A stretch of DNA of 64,000 nt from Hominiventricola filiformis. GTDB taxonomy: Bacteria; Bacillota; Clostridia; Lachnospirales; Lachnospiraceae. The translations under genes and the position numbers were made by a program. The notes beneath the pieces were generated by a model that saw only the letters and a program-made list of their open reading frames with translations, did no database searches and was not told the origin of the DNA. Within the stretch, counting starts at the first letter, position 1. Every line of letters starts with the position of its first letter. Below, piece after piece: positions 32,767 through 42,153 of this stretch. Where the stretch lies: the NCBI RefSeq assembly GCF_020686965.1, contig NZ_JAJEPS010000001.1, forward strand, positions 372,001-436,000, in the 5' to 3' direction.

Positions 32767-33693
32767 TTAATTCAGGAAATTCTGTATAATAACATTTTCT
32801 GCCTCTTCTTCTGTCAGGCCAAGCGTGCGCAGCTTCAGAAGCTGTTCATCGTTGATTCGTCCGATCGCTGCCTCGTGGATGATTGCTGCATCCACATTTT
32901 TAGCACGGATTTCCGGAATAGAGCCTACCTCCGCATGGTCCATGATAATGGAATCACACTGGATATGCGCCTGACATTTGCTGTTTCCGATTGCATTCGG
33001 ATGGAAGGTCTGCACAGACTCCCCTTTTCCTACTGATCTGGAAATGATTTGCGCAGAGCTGTCTTCACCGTTTAACTGTACTTCAATATTGGACTCTGCC
33101 TGCTGCTTTCCATCTGTCATCAGTCGTTCCGTCACAAATAATTTTGCATTTTTTGCAAGTTCTACATTTGTTTCACGGAGAGTGGAATCCACTCCTTTGA
33201 TCTGTGCTGTATCCAGTGTAAATACCGAATTTTCTCCCACATAAATATTGGTCACAGGATTTAATACTTTTCCGCCGGTTCCATTGCCTTCCCCATAGTG
33301 TTTCTCTTCATAACGCACGTTGGCATTTTTTCCTACATGAAACGTATGGATGCCGTCATGACGGCTCTCATTGCATCCACTGTTGTGAATACCGCAGCCG
33401 GCAATAATCGAAACATCTGCTCCGTCTGCCACATAGAAATCATTATAGACCACATCCGTCATTCCTGACACACTTACTACGACCGGAATATAGACAGCTT
33501 CTCCTTTGGTCTCTCCATCAATGTAAATATCAATTCCCGGCTTATCTGTTTTTCTCTTAATCTTAATATGCTCACTGTCACCATGACAGATGGACGTTCC
33601 ATTCTGGCGGAGATTATAGGCACCTTTCTGCTCAAATTTGTGATCATTGATCACATCCAGCACATTTTCCGTAACATTATCAAGCTTTACCAT
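32767..33693 (-). CDS. SufB/SufD-like scaffold protein (minimal type)
   Basis: SufB-family proteins form the scaffold on which SufC-driven Fe-S clusters are built. This 308-aa form is much shorter than canonical SufB (about 470 aa). It keeps the beta-helix core with late motifs ESVQTFHPNAIGNSKCQAHI and DHAEVGSIPEIRAKNVDAAI, including a Cys and the conserved His/Glu region. Its start overlaps the sufC stop by one base (TAATG), so translation is coupled. No sufS, sufU or sufD is nearby. This fits a minimal SufBC (SMS-like) system. Confidence 0.88.
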   Translation of the reverse strand: MVKLDNVTENVLDVINDHKFEQKGAYNLRQNGTSICHGDSEHIKIKRKTDKPGIDIYIDGETKGEAVYIPVVVSVSGMTDVVYNDFYVADGADVSIIAGCGIHNSGCNESRHDGIHTFHVGKNANVRYEEKHYGEGNGTGGKVLNPVTNIYVGENSVFTLDTAQIKGVDSTLRETNVELAKNAKLFVTERLMTDGKQQAESNIEVQLNGEDSSAQIISRSVGKGESVQTFHPNAIGNSKCQAHIQCDSIIMDHAEVGSIPEIRAKNVDAAIIHEAAIGRINDEQLLKLRTLGLTEEEAENVIIQNFLN

Positions 33694-34427
33694 TAAAATT
33701 TCCCCTCCATCCGGTCTGCGCATTCATGACATTTCTTAACGCCGTTAAGATAAGGAAGCACTTCCTCTTTACTTCCCATTCTCTTTATGATACCGTCATC
33801 AACTATCATAATCTGGTCTGCCATCTCTATAATCTTCTCCTGATGAGAGATGACAATCAGGCTCTGTTTTTTCTGTCTGTGGATCTCTTCAAATTTCTGG
33901 ATCAGCATCGAGAAGCTCCACAAATCAATTCCTGCTTCCGGCTCGTCAAATACACACAACTTATGCTCTTTTGCAAGCACAGTGGCAATTTCAATTCGTT
34001 TCATCTCACCGCCTGATAACGTTCCATCAACCTGCCGGTTCACATACTCTTCTGCACAAAGTCCGACTTCAGAAAGCATTCTGCAGCATTCCGGCTCTGT
34101 GAGCTCTTTTCCTGCTGCCAGTGATAAAAGTCTCGAGACCGGCATTCCCTTGAATCTGGGTGGCTGCTGGAATGCATAACCGATTCCTGCATTTGCACGA
34201 TGATTGATATCATAATCAGTGATATCTACATCGTTCAGATAAATCTTTCCGCTCTCAGGTTTGTTGATACCGATCAGTGTCTTTGCCAGTGTCGATTTAC
34301 CGCCTCCGTTCGGGCCGGTAATTACCAGCATTTCTCCGTCTTTTACTTCAAACGAAATATGATCCAGCAGACATTTCTTTCCACCTTCATCATCTACCTT
34401 CACAACTAACTCTTCTGTTCTTAACAT
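33693..34427 (-). CDS. sufC: SufC-type ATPase for Fe-S cluster assembly
   Basis: The 244-aa ABC-type ATPase has Walker A GPNGGGKST (38-46), signature TLSGGEMKR and D-loop DEPEAGIDLW, with the family-typical EAGID. It would form a complex with the SufB-like protein encoded immediately downstream. The annotation follows from strong SufC similarity and the partner gene. Confidence 0.93.
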   Translation of the reverse strand: MLRTEELVVKVDDEGGKKCLLDHISFEVKDGEMLVITGPNGGGKSTLAKTLIGINKPESGKIYLNDVDITDYDINHRANAGIGYAFQQPPRFKGMPVSRLLSLAAGKELTEPECCRMLSEVGLCAEEYVNRQVDGTLSGGEMKRIEIATVLAKEHKLCVFDEPEAGIDLWSFSMLIQKFEEIHRQKKQSLIVISHQEKIIEMADQIMIVDDGIIKRMGSKEEVLPYLNGVKKCHECADRMEGKF

Positions 34428-34597
34428 GTCTTTTCTCCTGTAGTTCTAAAACCTGTAATCTATACCTATTATATTGGCTTTTATAATGATTGCAAGTACT
34501 CTTCTCGCATTTCTCTCATAAACCTATTGAAAAACTGCCCGACAAAGGCTACACTATTTATAAATACATGCGGTGCATCCGCAAGGAGGGTATATTC

Positions 34598-34990
34598 ATG
34601 AATATGAAAGAAATTGCAACAGGAGTACAGCACATCGGAGTTCCTACGGGAGATATGGACGCAACCATCCGTTTTTATCATGCACTGGGCTTTGACACCA
34701 TCTATGAAACCGTCAACGCAGAGGCTGGCGGAAGAGTTACTTTCTTCAAGCTTCATGACCTGGTGATCGAGACTTATGAGACAAAAGAACCAAAGCTCAT
34801 GCCGGGTGCTGTTGACCACATCGCCATCAACGTTAAAGACATCGAGGAAGCTTTCCGTTTTGTCAATGAAGCAGGTCTTAACAATACAAATGATATCATT
34901 CATTCTCTTCCGTTCTTTGAAAACGGTGTAAAATTCTTCACCATCGAGGGCGCCAACAAAGAAAAAGTCGAATTCAATCAGTTCCTGTAA
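34598..34990 (+). CDS. VOC (glyoxalase/dioxygenase superfamily) protein
   Basis: The 130-aa protein has paired beta-alpha-beta-beta-beta units with likely metal ligands in GVQHIGVPTG, LVIETYE, AVDHIAINV and the C-terminal VEFNQF. The reaction is not predictable from the fold. AAGGAGGG before 34598 fixes the start, although the frame opens at 34490. A very strong terminator follows. Confidence 0.88.
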   Translation: MNMKEIATGVQHIGVPTGDMDATIRFYHALGFDTIYETVNAEAGGRVTFFKLHDLVIETYETKEPKLMPGAVDHIAINVKDIEEAFRFVNEAGLNNTNDIIHSLPFFENGVKFFTIEGANKEKVEFNQFL

Positions 34991-35004
34991 AGCAGGACAC
35001 GAAA

Positions 35005-35052
35005 ATACCGCCCACCCTGTAGAAACATTCCTTTCTGCAGGGTGGGCGGTAT
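35005..35052. terminator. Strong bidirectional terminator
   Basis: ATACCGCCCACCCTG and CAGGGTGGGCGGTAT form a near-perfect stem extended by AGAAA/TTTCT. It lies between the VOC gene and the histidine kinase. Confidence 0.85.
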
Positions 35053-35054
35053 CT

Positions 35055-36437
35055 TTATGCTTTCACAAGGGGAAGCGTGATTGTGATCATAAATTCATTA
35101 TTTTCCTGCTTCCAGGTAAAGTTTCCCCCATGATTTTCCATAATTTTTCGACAGGTTTTCAGACCAATCTGCGTACTCTCAAGATGGTCTTTCCGGTCAC
35201 GAATATGGTTCGTGACCTGGATATGCAGCATATCCGGCTGCTCCGAAGCCTCGATCCGCAGCGGGTACACCGGATCTCCATACTTTTTCAGATTGGAGAT
35301 AAGATTATCCATGACGCGCTGCATATATTCGCTGTCCACCTGTACAATTCCTTTAAGTTCTTCAATCTGGCATTCAATGGTACCGCCATGATCCTGCCAG
35401 TCAAAAAACTGTCCATTACAGAGATCTTCCGCCAGCTCCACACTTGGAATCTTCTGCAGCTGCAGTCCCTTTTCTTCTCTGCCATAAACCAGAAAATACT
35501 CAAACAGCCTGTCTGAGACCTTTTTCATCTGAAATGCCTTCTTCCGGCAATATTCCAGATATTTTTTCAACTGCTCCTCGTCTTCATACCGATGCATATT
35601 GAGAAGCTCCAGATAACCGATCAGCGAAGTCAGCGGTGTCCGCAAATCATGGGACATGGCCGTTACCAGTTCCATGTTGGCTTTTTCCGCCTCCGCCTTC
35701 ATCTGCTGCTCTTCCAGAATGCCATTCTTCAGTGATTCAATTCCGATTGCAAGGCTGGTCAGTTCATCCCTGCCTTTGATCGTAATAGGATACTCCAGAT
35801 TTCCTCCCCCCAGCACCTTCAGATCCTGCTCCAGCTGATTGACATACCGGATTTTCCGGTGAATCAATGCAAAGAGAAGTAAAATGAATACAATTGCTCC
35901 TGATCCATACTCTGCAATATCAACCCAATAAAGATTATCTACATCCAGATAAACCTCCATATCCACTTTAATCACGGTTCCGTCATAAAGCATCACGTCA
36001 TGATAGTTACTGGTCGGGTATAGTTCGGCTGAATCTATCTCATCCGGATTTTCTGCTTCCCCTTCCATATATAATGCATCATCATCATCCCAGGAATCTG
36101 TTTCCGGCGAATCAGGAGCCATATACGGTCCAAGAATAGGATCAATATCCCGGTAAAACGTCACATACACATCTCTCTGCCTTTGTACCCAGGCAACCAA
36201 TAATTCTATATTCTGTTCCGTAACCTTATTTTTTACAATAAACTGGTCCAGATCCTTCAGCACTTCTTCGGTTTTGTCTTCATATTTTGTGCCGGAGTAT
36301 GCTTCTGTAACTGCCCACTGAATGGCCGCTGTTCCTACTGCTCTTGATACCAAAATGGCAGTCAGCAGTGCAATTCCGCTCAGTGCGATCAGCTCCATTG
36401 TCAGTCTGCTCCACCATCTGTTTTTCCTAATTGACAC
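35055..36437 (-). CDS. Sensor histidine kinase
   Basis: The 460-aa kinase has two membrane segments (near 14-32 and 178-193) bounding a roughly 145-residue extracellular sensor with an Asp-rich stretch, then a HAMP region and a DHp helix with MSHDLRTPLTSLIGYLELL (His263). The N-box is MDNLISNLKKYG. The usual DxGxG G1 box and GLGL G2 box are not recognisable; LESTQIGLKTCRKIMENHGG stands in their place. It overlaps the response regulator gene by 11 bp. The stimulus is unknown. Confidence 0.9.
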   Translation of the reverse strand: MSIRKNRWWSRLTMELIALSGIALLTAILVSRAVGTAAIQWAVTEAYSGTKYEDKTEEVLKDLDQFIVKNKVTEQNIELLVAWVQRQRDVYVTFYRDIDPILGPYMAPDSPETDSWDDDDALYMEGEAENPDEIDSAELYPTSNYHDVMLYDGTVIKVDMEVYLDVDNLYWVDIAEYGSGAIVFILLLFALIHRKIRYVNQLEQDLKVLGGGNLEYPITIKGRDELTSLAIGIESLKNGILEEQQMKAEAEKANMELVTAMSHDLRTPLTSLIGYLELLNMHRYEDEEQLKKYLEYCRKKAFQMKKVSDRLFEYFLVYGREEKGLQLQKIPSVELAEDLCNGQFFDWQDHGGTIECQIEELKGIVQVDSEYMQRVMDNLISNLKKYGDPVYPLRIEASEQPDMLHIQVTNHIRDRKDHLESTQIGLKTCRKIMENHGGNFTWKQENNEFMITITLPLVKA

Positions 36438-37113
36438 AATAACCTCTTCCCCAGATATTCTGAATATAGGACTGTCCGCCCTTTTCCAGTTTTCTTCTGA
36501 TATTTCGGATATGAACCATCACCGTATTACCGGAATTGGGAAAAAATGCTTCCTTCCAGACTGTCTCATAGATTTCTTTTACGGAAAATACTTTCTTCGG
36601 ATTGGAAATGAGCAGCAATAAAATCTGATACTCCATCTCTGTCAGCGTAATTTTCTCTCCGCCTGCCATCACAGTCTGCTGCTCCTGATCAATGGTAATA
36701 TCCCGGTAACATACAAGCTTCTCCGACTTTTCTTCCCGTCCCTGATAGACCTTATATCTCCGGAGCAGTGCTTTTACCCGCGATAATAGTTCCATGTAAG
36801 AAAATGGTTTCACCAAATAATCGTCACCACCTGCCGAAAATCCCTGCACTTTATCGTGTTCTCCGGATTTGGCTGTGAGGAACAAAACCGGAACCATCGT
36901 CTTCTCCCTGATCTGTTCACATGCCCAGATCCCGGATTCTCCCGGCATCATCACATCCAGAATGATCAGATCTGCCTTTTCTGCCTGCTCTACCGCTTCT
37001 CTTGCATTACAGGCTTCTATTATTTCATATCCTTCTCCTGAAAGCATCATACGCAACACATCCCTGATCTCCGGTTCGTCATCTGCTATCAGAATCGTCT
37101 GTTTTTCTGTCAT
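36427..37113 (-). CDS. OmpR/PhoB-family response regulator
   Basis: The 228-aa protein has a receiver domain with acidic pocket ADDEPE, phosphoacceptor Asp53 in IILDVMMPG, and Lys in YLVKPFSY. A winged-helix DNA-binding domain follows (TVMVHIRNIRRKLE then IQNIWGRGYC). It is translated just before the cognate kinase. The target genes are unknown; VanR-like in overall form. Confidence 0.95.
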   Translation of the reverse strand: MTEKQTILIADDEPEIRDVLRMMLSGEGYEIIEACNAREAVEQAEKADLIILDVMMPGESGIWACEQIREKTMVPVLFLTAKSGEHDKVQGFSAGGDDYLVKPFSYMELLSRVKALLRRYKVYQGREEKSEKLVCYRDITIDQEQQTVMAGGEKITLTEMEYQILLLLISNPKKVFSVKEIYETVWKEAFFPNSGNTVMVHIRNIRRKLEKGGQSYIQNIWGRGYCVN

Positions 37114-37229
37114 GGATTCACCACCCTTCTTTTTTTGTATTCTTTTCTTCCTGGCAAATTTCTAATGAAAGTGTAACATGTCCGTCCTGTTTAAAGAAAG
37201 ACCCGAGAGGCAGAATTAAGACTTTTTAA

Positions 37230-37265
37230 GAAAGAAAGACGGGACTACAAAACTGTAGCCCCGTT
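37230..37265 (-). terminator. galK terminator including the stop codon
   Basis: ACGGGGCTACA and TGTAGTCCCGT form a stem whose 3' arm contains the galK TAG stop; a T-rich tail follows on the minus strand. Confidence 0.75.
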
Positions 37266-38411
37266 ACCTGTCTCTACCACATAAAATTCTGCTTTCAGTC
37301 CGGTCTGTGCGTAATAATTTTCACCGACCTGGCTGATAAAATCATTGACTGCACTGTTCTCCACGATACTGACGGTACAACCTCCAAATCCGGCTCCCAT
37401 CATGCGGGAACCCAGGACACCTCCTATTTTCCATGCTTCTTCTACCAGAATATCAAGTTCCCGGCCGGATACCTCATAGTCTTCCTTCAGCGAAATATGA
37501 GACGCATTCATCAGATGGCCGAATTCTTCCACATCACCGGCCTCCAGCGCTTTCACCGCTTCCATGGTACGCTGATTCTCCGTTACTGCATGTCTCGCTC
37601 TTCTTAAACAGACAGGGTCTTTGATCATCTCCTGTACTTCTTCAAAGACATCCGCTGTCAGTTCACTCAAATTACTGATAGCAATGACCGTCTGCAGCTC
37701 CTTCAGTGCTTCCGCACATTCTTTCCGGCGCTGTCTGACACAGTCCTCCACACCGTCACGCGGTTTTCCGCTGTTGGTAATAATAATTTTTTCATGCGGA
37801 AGCTGCAGCGGCGCATATATATAAGAAAGATTGCTCGTGTCCAACAGGATCGCATGGTCCTTTTTTCCCATGGCAATGGTAAATGGATCCATAATGCCGC
37901 CGCCCGTCTTCAAATACTCATTCTCCGTCAGCTGGCTGAACAATGCGATATCCACCATACTAAGATCCGGAATTTCCAGAAGATCCCTTAAGATCAGGCC
38001 TGTCACCACCGTCAGGGATGCTGAAGAACCTATACCCAGTCCCTTCGGAATCTCTCCATAGTACAGAATATCAAGTCCACCCTTTACCTGAATCCCCTTC
38101 TTCATAAACGTACGGACAACACCTTTGGGATAATTCCCCCAACCGTCCTCTTCCCGGTAATACATCTGTCCGGAATTCATTTCCAGAATTCCCTGCTCCG
38201 GATAATTCAGAGAATAGAACCGAAAGCGGTTATCTTCTCTTTTTCTCGCCACTGCATAGGTTCCAATAGCAATCGCGCAGGCAAACACATGCCCGCCATT
38301 ATAATCGGTATGATCCCCGATCAGATTCACACGTCCCGGTGCAAAATAGACACTGACCGGACCATCTTCCCCGTAAATTTCCTGAAACTTATCAATCAGC
38401 CGTTGTTTCAT
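37245..38411 (-). CDS. galK: Galactokinase
   Basis: GalK phosphorylates galactose at C1, the entry to the Leloir pathway, and would use galactose released by the LacZ in this window. The 388-aa GHMP kinase has the substrate motif GRVNLIGDHTDYNGG, the ATP loop GLGIGSSASL and the C-terminal MGAGFGGCTVS. The start at 38411 is 21 codons inside the longest frame and gives the normal N-terminus. No galT or galE is adjacent. Confidence 0.95.
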   Translation of the reverse strand: MKQRLIDKFQEIYGEDGPVSVYFAPGRVNLIGDHTDYNGGHVFACAIAIGTYAVARKREDNRFRFYSLNYPEQGILEMNSGQMYYREEDGWGNYPKGVVRTFMKKGIQVKGGLDILYYGEIPKGLGIGSSASLTVVTGLILRDLLEIPDLSMVDIALFSQLTENEYLKTGGGIMDPFTIAMGKKDHAILLDTSNLSYIYAPLQLPHEKIIITNSGKPRDGVEDCVRQRRKECAEALKELQTVIAISNLSELTADVFEEVQEMIKDPVCLRRARHAVTENQRTMEAVKALEAGDVEEFGHLMNASHISLKEDYEVSGRELDILVEEAWKIGGVLGSRMMGAGFGGCTVSIVENSAVNDFISQVGENYYAQTGLKAEFYVVETGNGATVL

Positions 38412-38457
38412 ACCCTCTTTTCTCCCATAGTTTCTGAAATCGACATATATTTTAGTT

Positions 38458-38486
38458 ATCATAGCATAAATCAACGTTTTTGTTAA
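38458..38486 (-). promoter_or_regulatory. galK promoter
   Basis: On the minus strand TTAACA (38481-38486) and TATGAT (38458-38463) are 17 bp apart, about 47 bp before the galK ATG. Confidence 0.65.
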
Positions 38487-38498
38487 GAATTTGTTACG

Positions 38499-38527
38499 TT
38501 GACTTTTTAACAGCAGGTAGTTACAAT
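38499..38527 (+). promoter_or_regulatory. uppP promoter
   Basis: TTGACT (38499-38504) and TACAAT (38522-38527) are 17 bp apart, 34 bp before the uppP ATG and back to back with the galK promoter. Confidence 0.7.
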
Positions 38528-38561
38528 AAATAAAAATATCTTTTTCTAAGGAGTATGTACC

Positions 38562-39380
38562 ATGTTAGAATTTTTAAAAGTCATTTTCCTGGGTATTGTG
38601 GAAGGAATCACAGAATGGCTTCCCATCTCCAGCACCGGACATATGATTCTGGTCGATGAATTTGTCAAGCTGAATGTCACTCATGATTTTATGGAAATGT
38701 TCCTGGTGGTCATACAGCTGGGTGCTATTCTGGCTGTCGTCGTTCTGTATTTTCCGAAACTGTGGCCGTTCTGCTCCCCAAAAAACGGATGGATCAAAAA
38801 AGATACCTGGATTCTCTGGTTCAAGGTCATCGTAGCTGCTCTTCCGGCTGCCATTATTGGTCTTCCATTTGACGATCTGCTGGATAAACTGTTCTATAAC
38901 TATCAGACCGTTGCTGTCACCCTGATCCTGTACGGCGTGCTGTTCATCGTTGTCGAAAATTATAACAAAAAACGCCGTCCACGTATCAAATCTCTGGAAT
39001 CCCTCCCCTGGTCCACCGCTCTTCTGATCGGTGTCTTCCAGATCCTTGCATTGATTCCGGGAACTTCCCGTTCCGGTTCCACCATCCTTGGAGGTATTCT
39101 TCTTGGTGCATCACGCTATGTGGCAGCAGAATTCAGTTTCTTCCTGTCCATTCCGATCATGTTCGGGGCCAGTCTTCTGAAACTGGTAAAATTCGGTTTC
39201 AACTTTACCGGCTATGAGCTTGCCATCCTGATCGTCGGCATGCTGACCGCATTTATCGTATCCATCCTGGCCATCAAATTTCTGATGAACTACATCAAGA
39301 AAAATGATTTCAAACCGTTTGGATACTACCGTATTGTACTCGGTATTCTTGTCCTGGGTTACTTCCTGTTCCTGGGCTAA
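38562..39380 (+). CDS. uppP: Undecaprenyl-diphosphatase (UppP/BacA)
   Basis: UppP dephosphorylates undecaprenyl diphosphate to recycle the cell-wall lipid carrier; overexpression gives bacitracin tolerance. The 272-aa integral membrane protein has the family motifs GIVEGITEWLPISSTGHMIL near the N-terminus and ALIPGTSRSGSTILGG near residues 164-179. AAGGAG precedes the ATG. It is 22 bp before the DUF815 gene and probably co-transcribed. Confidence 0.96.
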   Translation: MLEFLKVIFLGIVEGITEWLPISSTGHMILVDEFVKLNVTHDFMEMFLVVIQLGAILAVVVLYFPKLWPFCSPKNGWIKKDTWILWFKVIVAALPAAIIGLPFDDLLDKLFYNYQTVAVTLILYGVLFIVVENYNKKRRPRIKSLESLPWSTALLIGVFQILALIPGTSRSGSTILGGILLGASRYVAAEFSFFLSIPIMFGASLLKLVKFGFNFTGYELAILIVGMLTAFIVSILAIKFLMNYIKKNDFKPFGYYRIVLGILVLGYFLFLG

Positions 39381-39402
39381 TCATACATAAGGGAGAAAGA
39401 AA

Positions 39403-40719
39403 ATGTACAAAGAAATCGCAAAACTCATTTTATACCGTGATCTTGGAGAAGACAGCATCCTCTTAAAGCTGTCCGGCATCTTCCGCGACTATGAACTTGA
39501 TCTCGCAGAAAAAGAAAATCTGACCAGCCGGATCTATGAGCAGATGAAAGCGCTCCTCGATCTTTCTACCCAGTATGGCTTCGACAAAAATCTGTGGCAC
39601 AATTATCTGACCTTCATCCTGCTGACCAATGAAAACTCTTTCAGCATGACCAGTGAGAAGGTAGGTGCCAATGACGGTACCGTCAATCATTTTGCAAAAG
39701 CAGATTTCGCCGTATTCAAAAAACTGTTTGACTTTGACTTTGGTCCCATTGAAAAAGATCTTGGTATCGACTGTTTCTCTACGGTCTGCAATTACCACTC
39801 CATTCCGAAAAAGGAACGGATGTACAACCGCAATGTCAGTGAACATGTGCAGGAAGTCAGCGAACGAATCGAGAAGGCCGCTGATGAAGAAGAGATCTTT
39901 ACCATCGTCACTGATTTCTACAAAGCTTATGGTGTAGGTATGTTCGGCCTGAATCGTGCTTTCCGTATCCGCCACCTGGAAGATGGAGTGGAATTCCTGC
40001 CTATCAACAATACGGACAGCGTTCTTCTGAAAGATCTGATCGGATATGAGATCCAGAAGAAAAAGCTGATTGATAATACAGAGGCATTTGTCAAAGGACT
40101 TCCGGCCAACAACGTACTGCTCTGTGGAGATGCCGGTACCGGAAAGTCTACCAGCATCAAAGCACTGCTCAACGAATATTATGATCAGGGACTTCGTATG
40201 ATCGAGATTTACAAGCATCAGTTCCAGGATCTGTCCTCCATCATTGCACAGGTAAAAAACCGGAACTACCGCTTTATCATTTACATGGATGACCTTTCTT
40301 TCGAGGACTTCGAGATTGAATACAAATTTCTGAAGGCAGTCATCGAAGGCGGCATGGAGACCCGTCCGGATAATGTCCTGATCTATGCAACATCCAACCG
40401 CCGTCACCTGATCAAGGAGAGCTGGAATGACCGCAACGACATGGAAAACGAGAACGGTATGCACCGCTCCGATACCATGCAGGAAAAACTCTCCTTGGTG
40501 GCCCGATTCGGTGTAACGATCTACTACGGAAAGCCGTCCCAAAAGGAATACTTCACCATTGTGAAAGAACTCCGCAAACGTTATCCGTCCATCACGCTGA
40601 CCGATGAGGAACTGTGCGCAGAGGCCAACAAGTGGGAATTAAGCCACGGCGGTATCTCCGGAAGAACTGCACAGCAGTTTATCAACTATATGGCAGGCAT
40701 GGCTCCTGCTGCTGAATAA
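39403..40719 (+). CDS. DUF815-family AAA ATPase
   Basis: The 438-aa protein has an N-terminal helical region, then a P-loop CGDAGTGKST near 241-250, Walker B-like FIIYMDDLSFE and a sensor-like IYATSNRRHL. These match the DUF815/COG2607 ATPases. Their role is not established. It follows uppP closely. Confidence 0.88.
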   Translation: MYKEIAKLILYRDLGEDSILLKLSGIFRDYELDLAEKENLTSRIYEQMKALLDLSTQYGFDKNLWHNYLTFILLTNENSFSMTSEKVGANDGTVNHFAKADFAVFKKLFDFDFGPIEKDLGIDCFSTVCNYHSIPKKERMYNRNVSEHVQEVSERIEKAADEEEIFTIVTDFYKAYGVGMFGLNRAFRIRHLEDGVEFLPINNTDSVLLKDLIGYEIQKKKLIDNTEAFVKGLPANNVLLCGDAGTGKSTSIKALLNEYYDQGLRMIEIYKHQFQDLSSIIAQVKNRNYRFIIYMDDLSFEDFEIEYKFLKAVIEGGMETRPDNVLIYATSNRRHLIKESWNDRNDMENENGMHRSDTMQEKLSLVARFGVTIYYGKPSQKEYFTIVKELRKRYPSITLTDEELCAEANKWELSHGGISGRTAQQFINYMAGMAPAAE

Positions 40720-40737
40720 TCTTTGCCTCTTCCGGCA

Positions 40738-40780
40738 TAAAAATGCACCCACCGGAATTTCTCCGGTGGGTGCATTTTTC
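40738..40780. terminator. Bidirectional terminator
   Basis: AATGCACCCACCGGA and TCCGGTGGGTGCATT form a perfect 15-bp stem with A and T runs on each side. Confidence 0.9.
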
Positions 40781-40795
40781 ATCTTATTCACATTT

Positions 40796-42085
40796 TTATT
40801 TATTTTCCAGAAGTTTTTCCACACTTGCCAGTTTTACACACAGTGCAAACAGCTCTGCACACTGCTTCAGTTCTTCCATGGACGGGAAGGACGGTGCAAT
40901 TCGGATATTGGTATCATGGGGATCTTTCTTATATGGATAGGTTGCTCCGACAGTGGTCAGAGTAACGCCTGCATCTTTACATTTCTGGTATACAGCCTTT
41001 GCACAGCCTTCCATCGTATCGAAAGAAATGAAGTATCCTCCCAGTGGTTTTGTCCAGGTACCGATGCCCAGACCGCCCAGCTCTTTCTCCAGCACATCCA
41101 GCACGAGTTCAAATTTCGGACGCATGATAGCTGCATGTTTCTTCATATGCTCTTTGATACCGTTCAGGTCCTTGAAGAAACGTACATGACGCAGCTGGTT
41201 GATCTTGTCATGGCTGATGATCTGTACGGTCATAGATTTCTTTACCCAGTCCAGATTGTCCTTGGAAGCGGCGATACAGCTGATACCAGCGCCTGCAAAA
41301 CTGATCTTGGAGGTGGAGGCGAACTCCAGAATCATATTTTCTTTTCCATTTACCTTGCACATGGAAAGCATCTCCGGCAGATGATCCTGTTTCTCTTCCT
41401 CATCATACAGATGATGTACACAGTAGGCATTGTCCCAGTAAATACGGAAATCTTCTGCTGCCGGATTCAGATCTGCCATCCGTTTACAGACATTTTCAGA
41501 ATAGGTAATTCCCAGCGGATTCGTATACATCGGTACACACCAGATACCTTTCACAGCCGGATCCTTTACATACTCTTCTACCAGATCCATATCCGGGCCT
41601 TCTGCGGTCATGGGAATCGTAATCATCTCGATACCGAAATGCTCGGTAATACCAAAATGACGGTCATATCCCGGAGCCGGGCACAAAAATTTTACTTTAT
41701 CAAGCTTACACCACGGAGTACTTCCCATGACACCATGCGTATAAGATCTGGAAATGCTGTCATACATGACATTTAAGCTTGCGGTACCAAATACGATAAC
41801 GTGCTCCGGGTCCACACCCAGCATCTCACCCAGCAGGCGGCGTGCTCCGTAAATTCCTTCCAGGCAGCCATAGTTTCTCGTATCCACACCCTGCTCGTCC
41901 TTCATATCGGCATGGCTGGTGAAAATATCCATCATCGGCATGGTCATGTCAAGCTGTGCCGGAGCTGGCTTTCCTCTGGACATATCCAGCTTCAGTCCCT
42001 TGCCCTTTGCATCTTCATACTGAAGAGTCAGTTCTTCTTTCAGTTTCAGCAGTTCCTCTTTTCCAAGTTCACTGTACGGTGTCAT
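40796..42085 (-). CDS. Aspartate aminotransferase, class Ic type
   Basis: The 429-aa PLP enzyme resembles the Asp_aminotransf (type Ic) family: LDMSRGKPAPAQLD near the N-terminus, VFGTASLNVMYD, IYWDNAYCVHHLYDEE and the PLP lysine in STSKISFAGAG (about residue 259). It probably exchanges amino groups between aspartate or another amino acid and 2-oxoglutarate. AAGGAGGACATAAG precedes the start region. It is a single-gene unit. Confidence 0.88.
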   Translation of the reverse strand: MTPYSELGKEELLKLKEELTLQYEDAKGKGLKLDMSRGKPAPAQLDMTMPMMDIFTSHADMKDEQGVDTRNYGCLEGIYGARRLLGEMLGVDPEHVIVFGTASLNVMYDSISRSYTHGVMGSTPWCKLDKVKFLCPAPGYDRHFGITEHFGIEMITIPMTAEGPDMDLVEEYVKDPAVKGIWCVPMYTNPLGITYSENVCKRMADLNPAAEDFRIYWDNAYCVHHLYDEEEKQDHLPEMLSMCKVNGKENMILEFASTSKISFAGAGISCIAASKDNLDWVKKSMTVQIISHDKINQLRHVRFFKDLNGIKEHMKKHAAIMRPKFELVLDVLEKELGGLGIGTWTKPLGGYFISFDTMEGCAKAVYQKCKDAGVTLTTVGATYPYKKDPHDTNIRIAPSFPSMEELKQCAELFALCVKLASVEKLLENK

Positions 42086-42153
42086 CTTATGTCCTCCTTA
42101 TAATAAATAGAAGGAGCTGTATCCGGTTCTACGGATTTACAGCCCCCCTGTGA

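Noticed and set aside
39463..40542. A 359-codon minus-strand frame
   Set aside because: It is antisense to the DUF815 gene, which has a clear P-loop and start signal; the frame is a codon-bias shadow.
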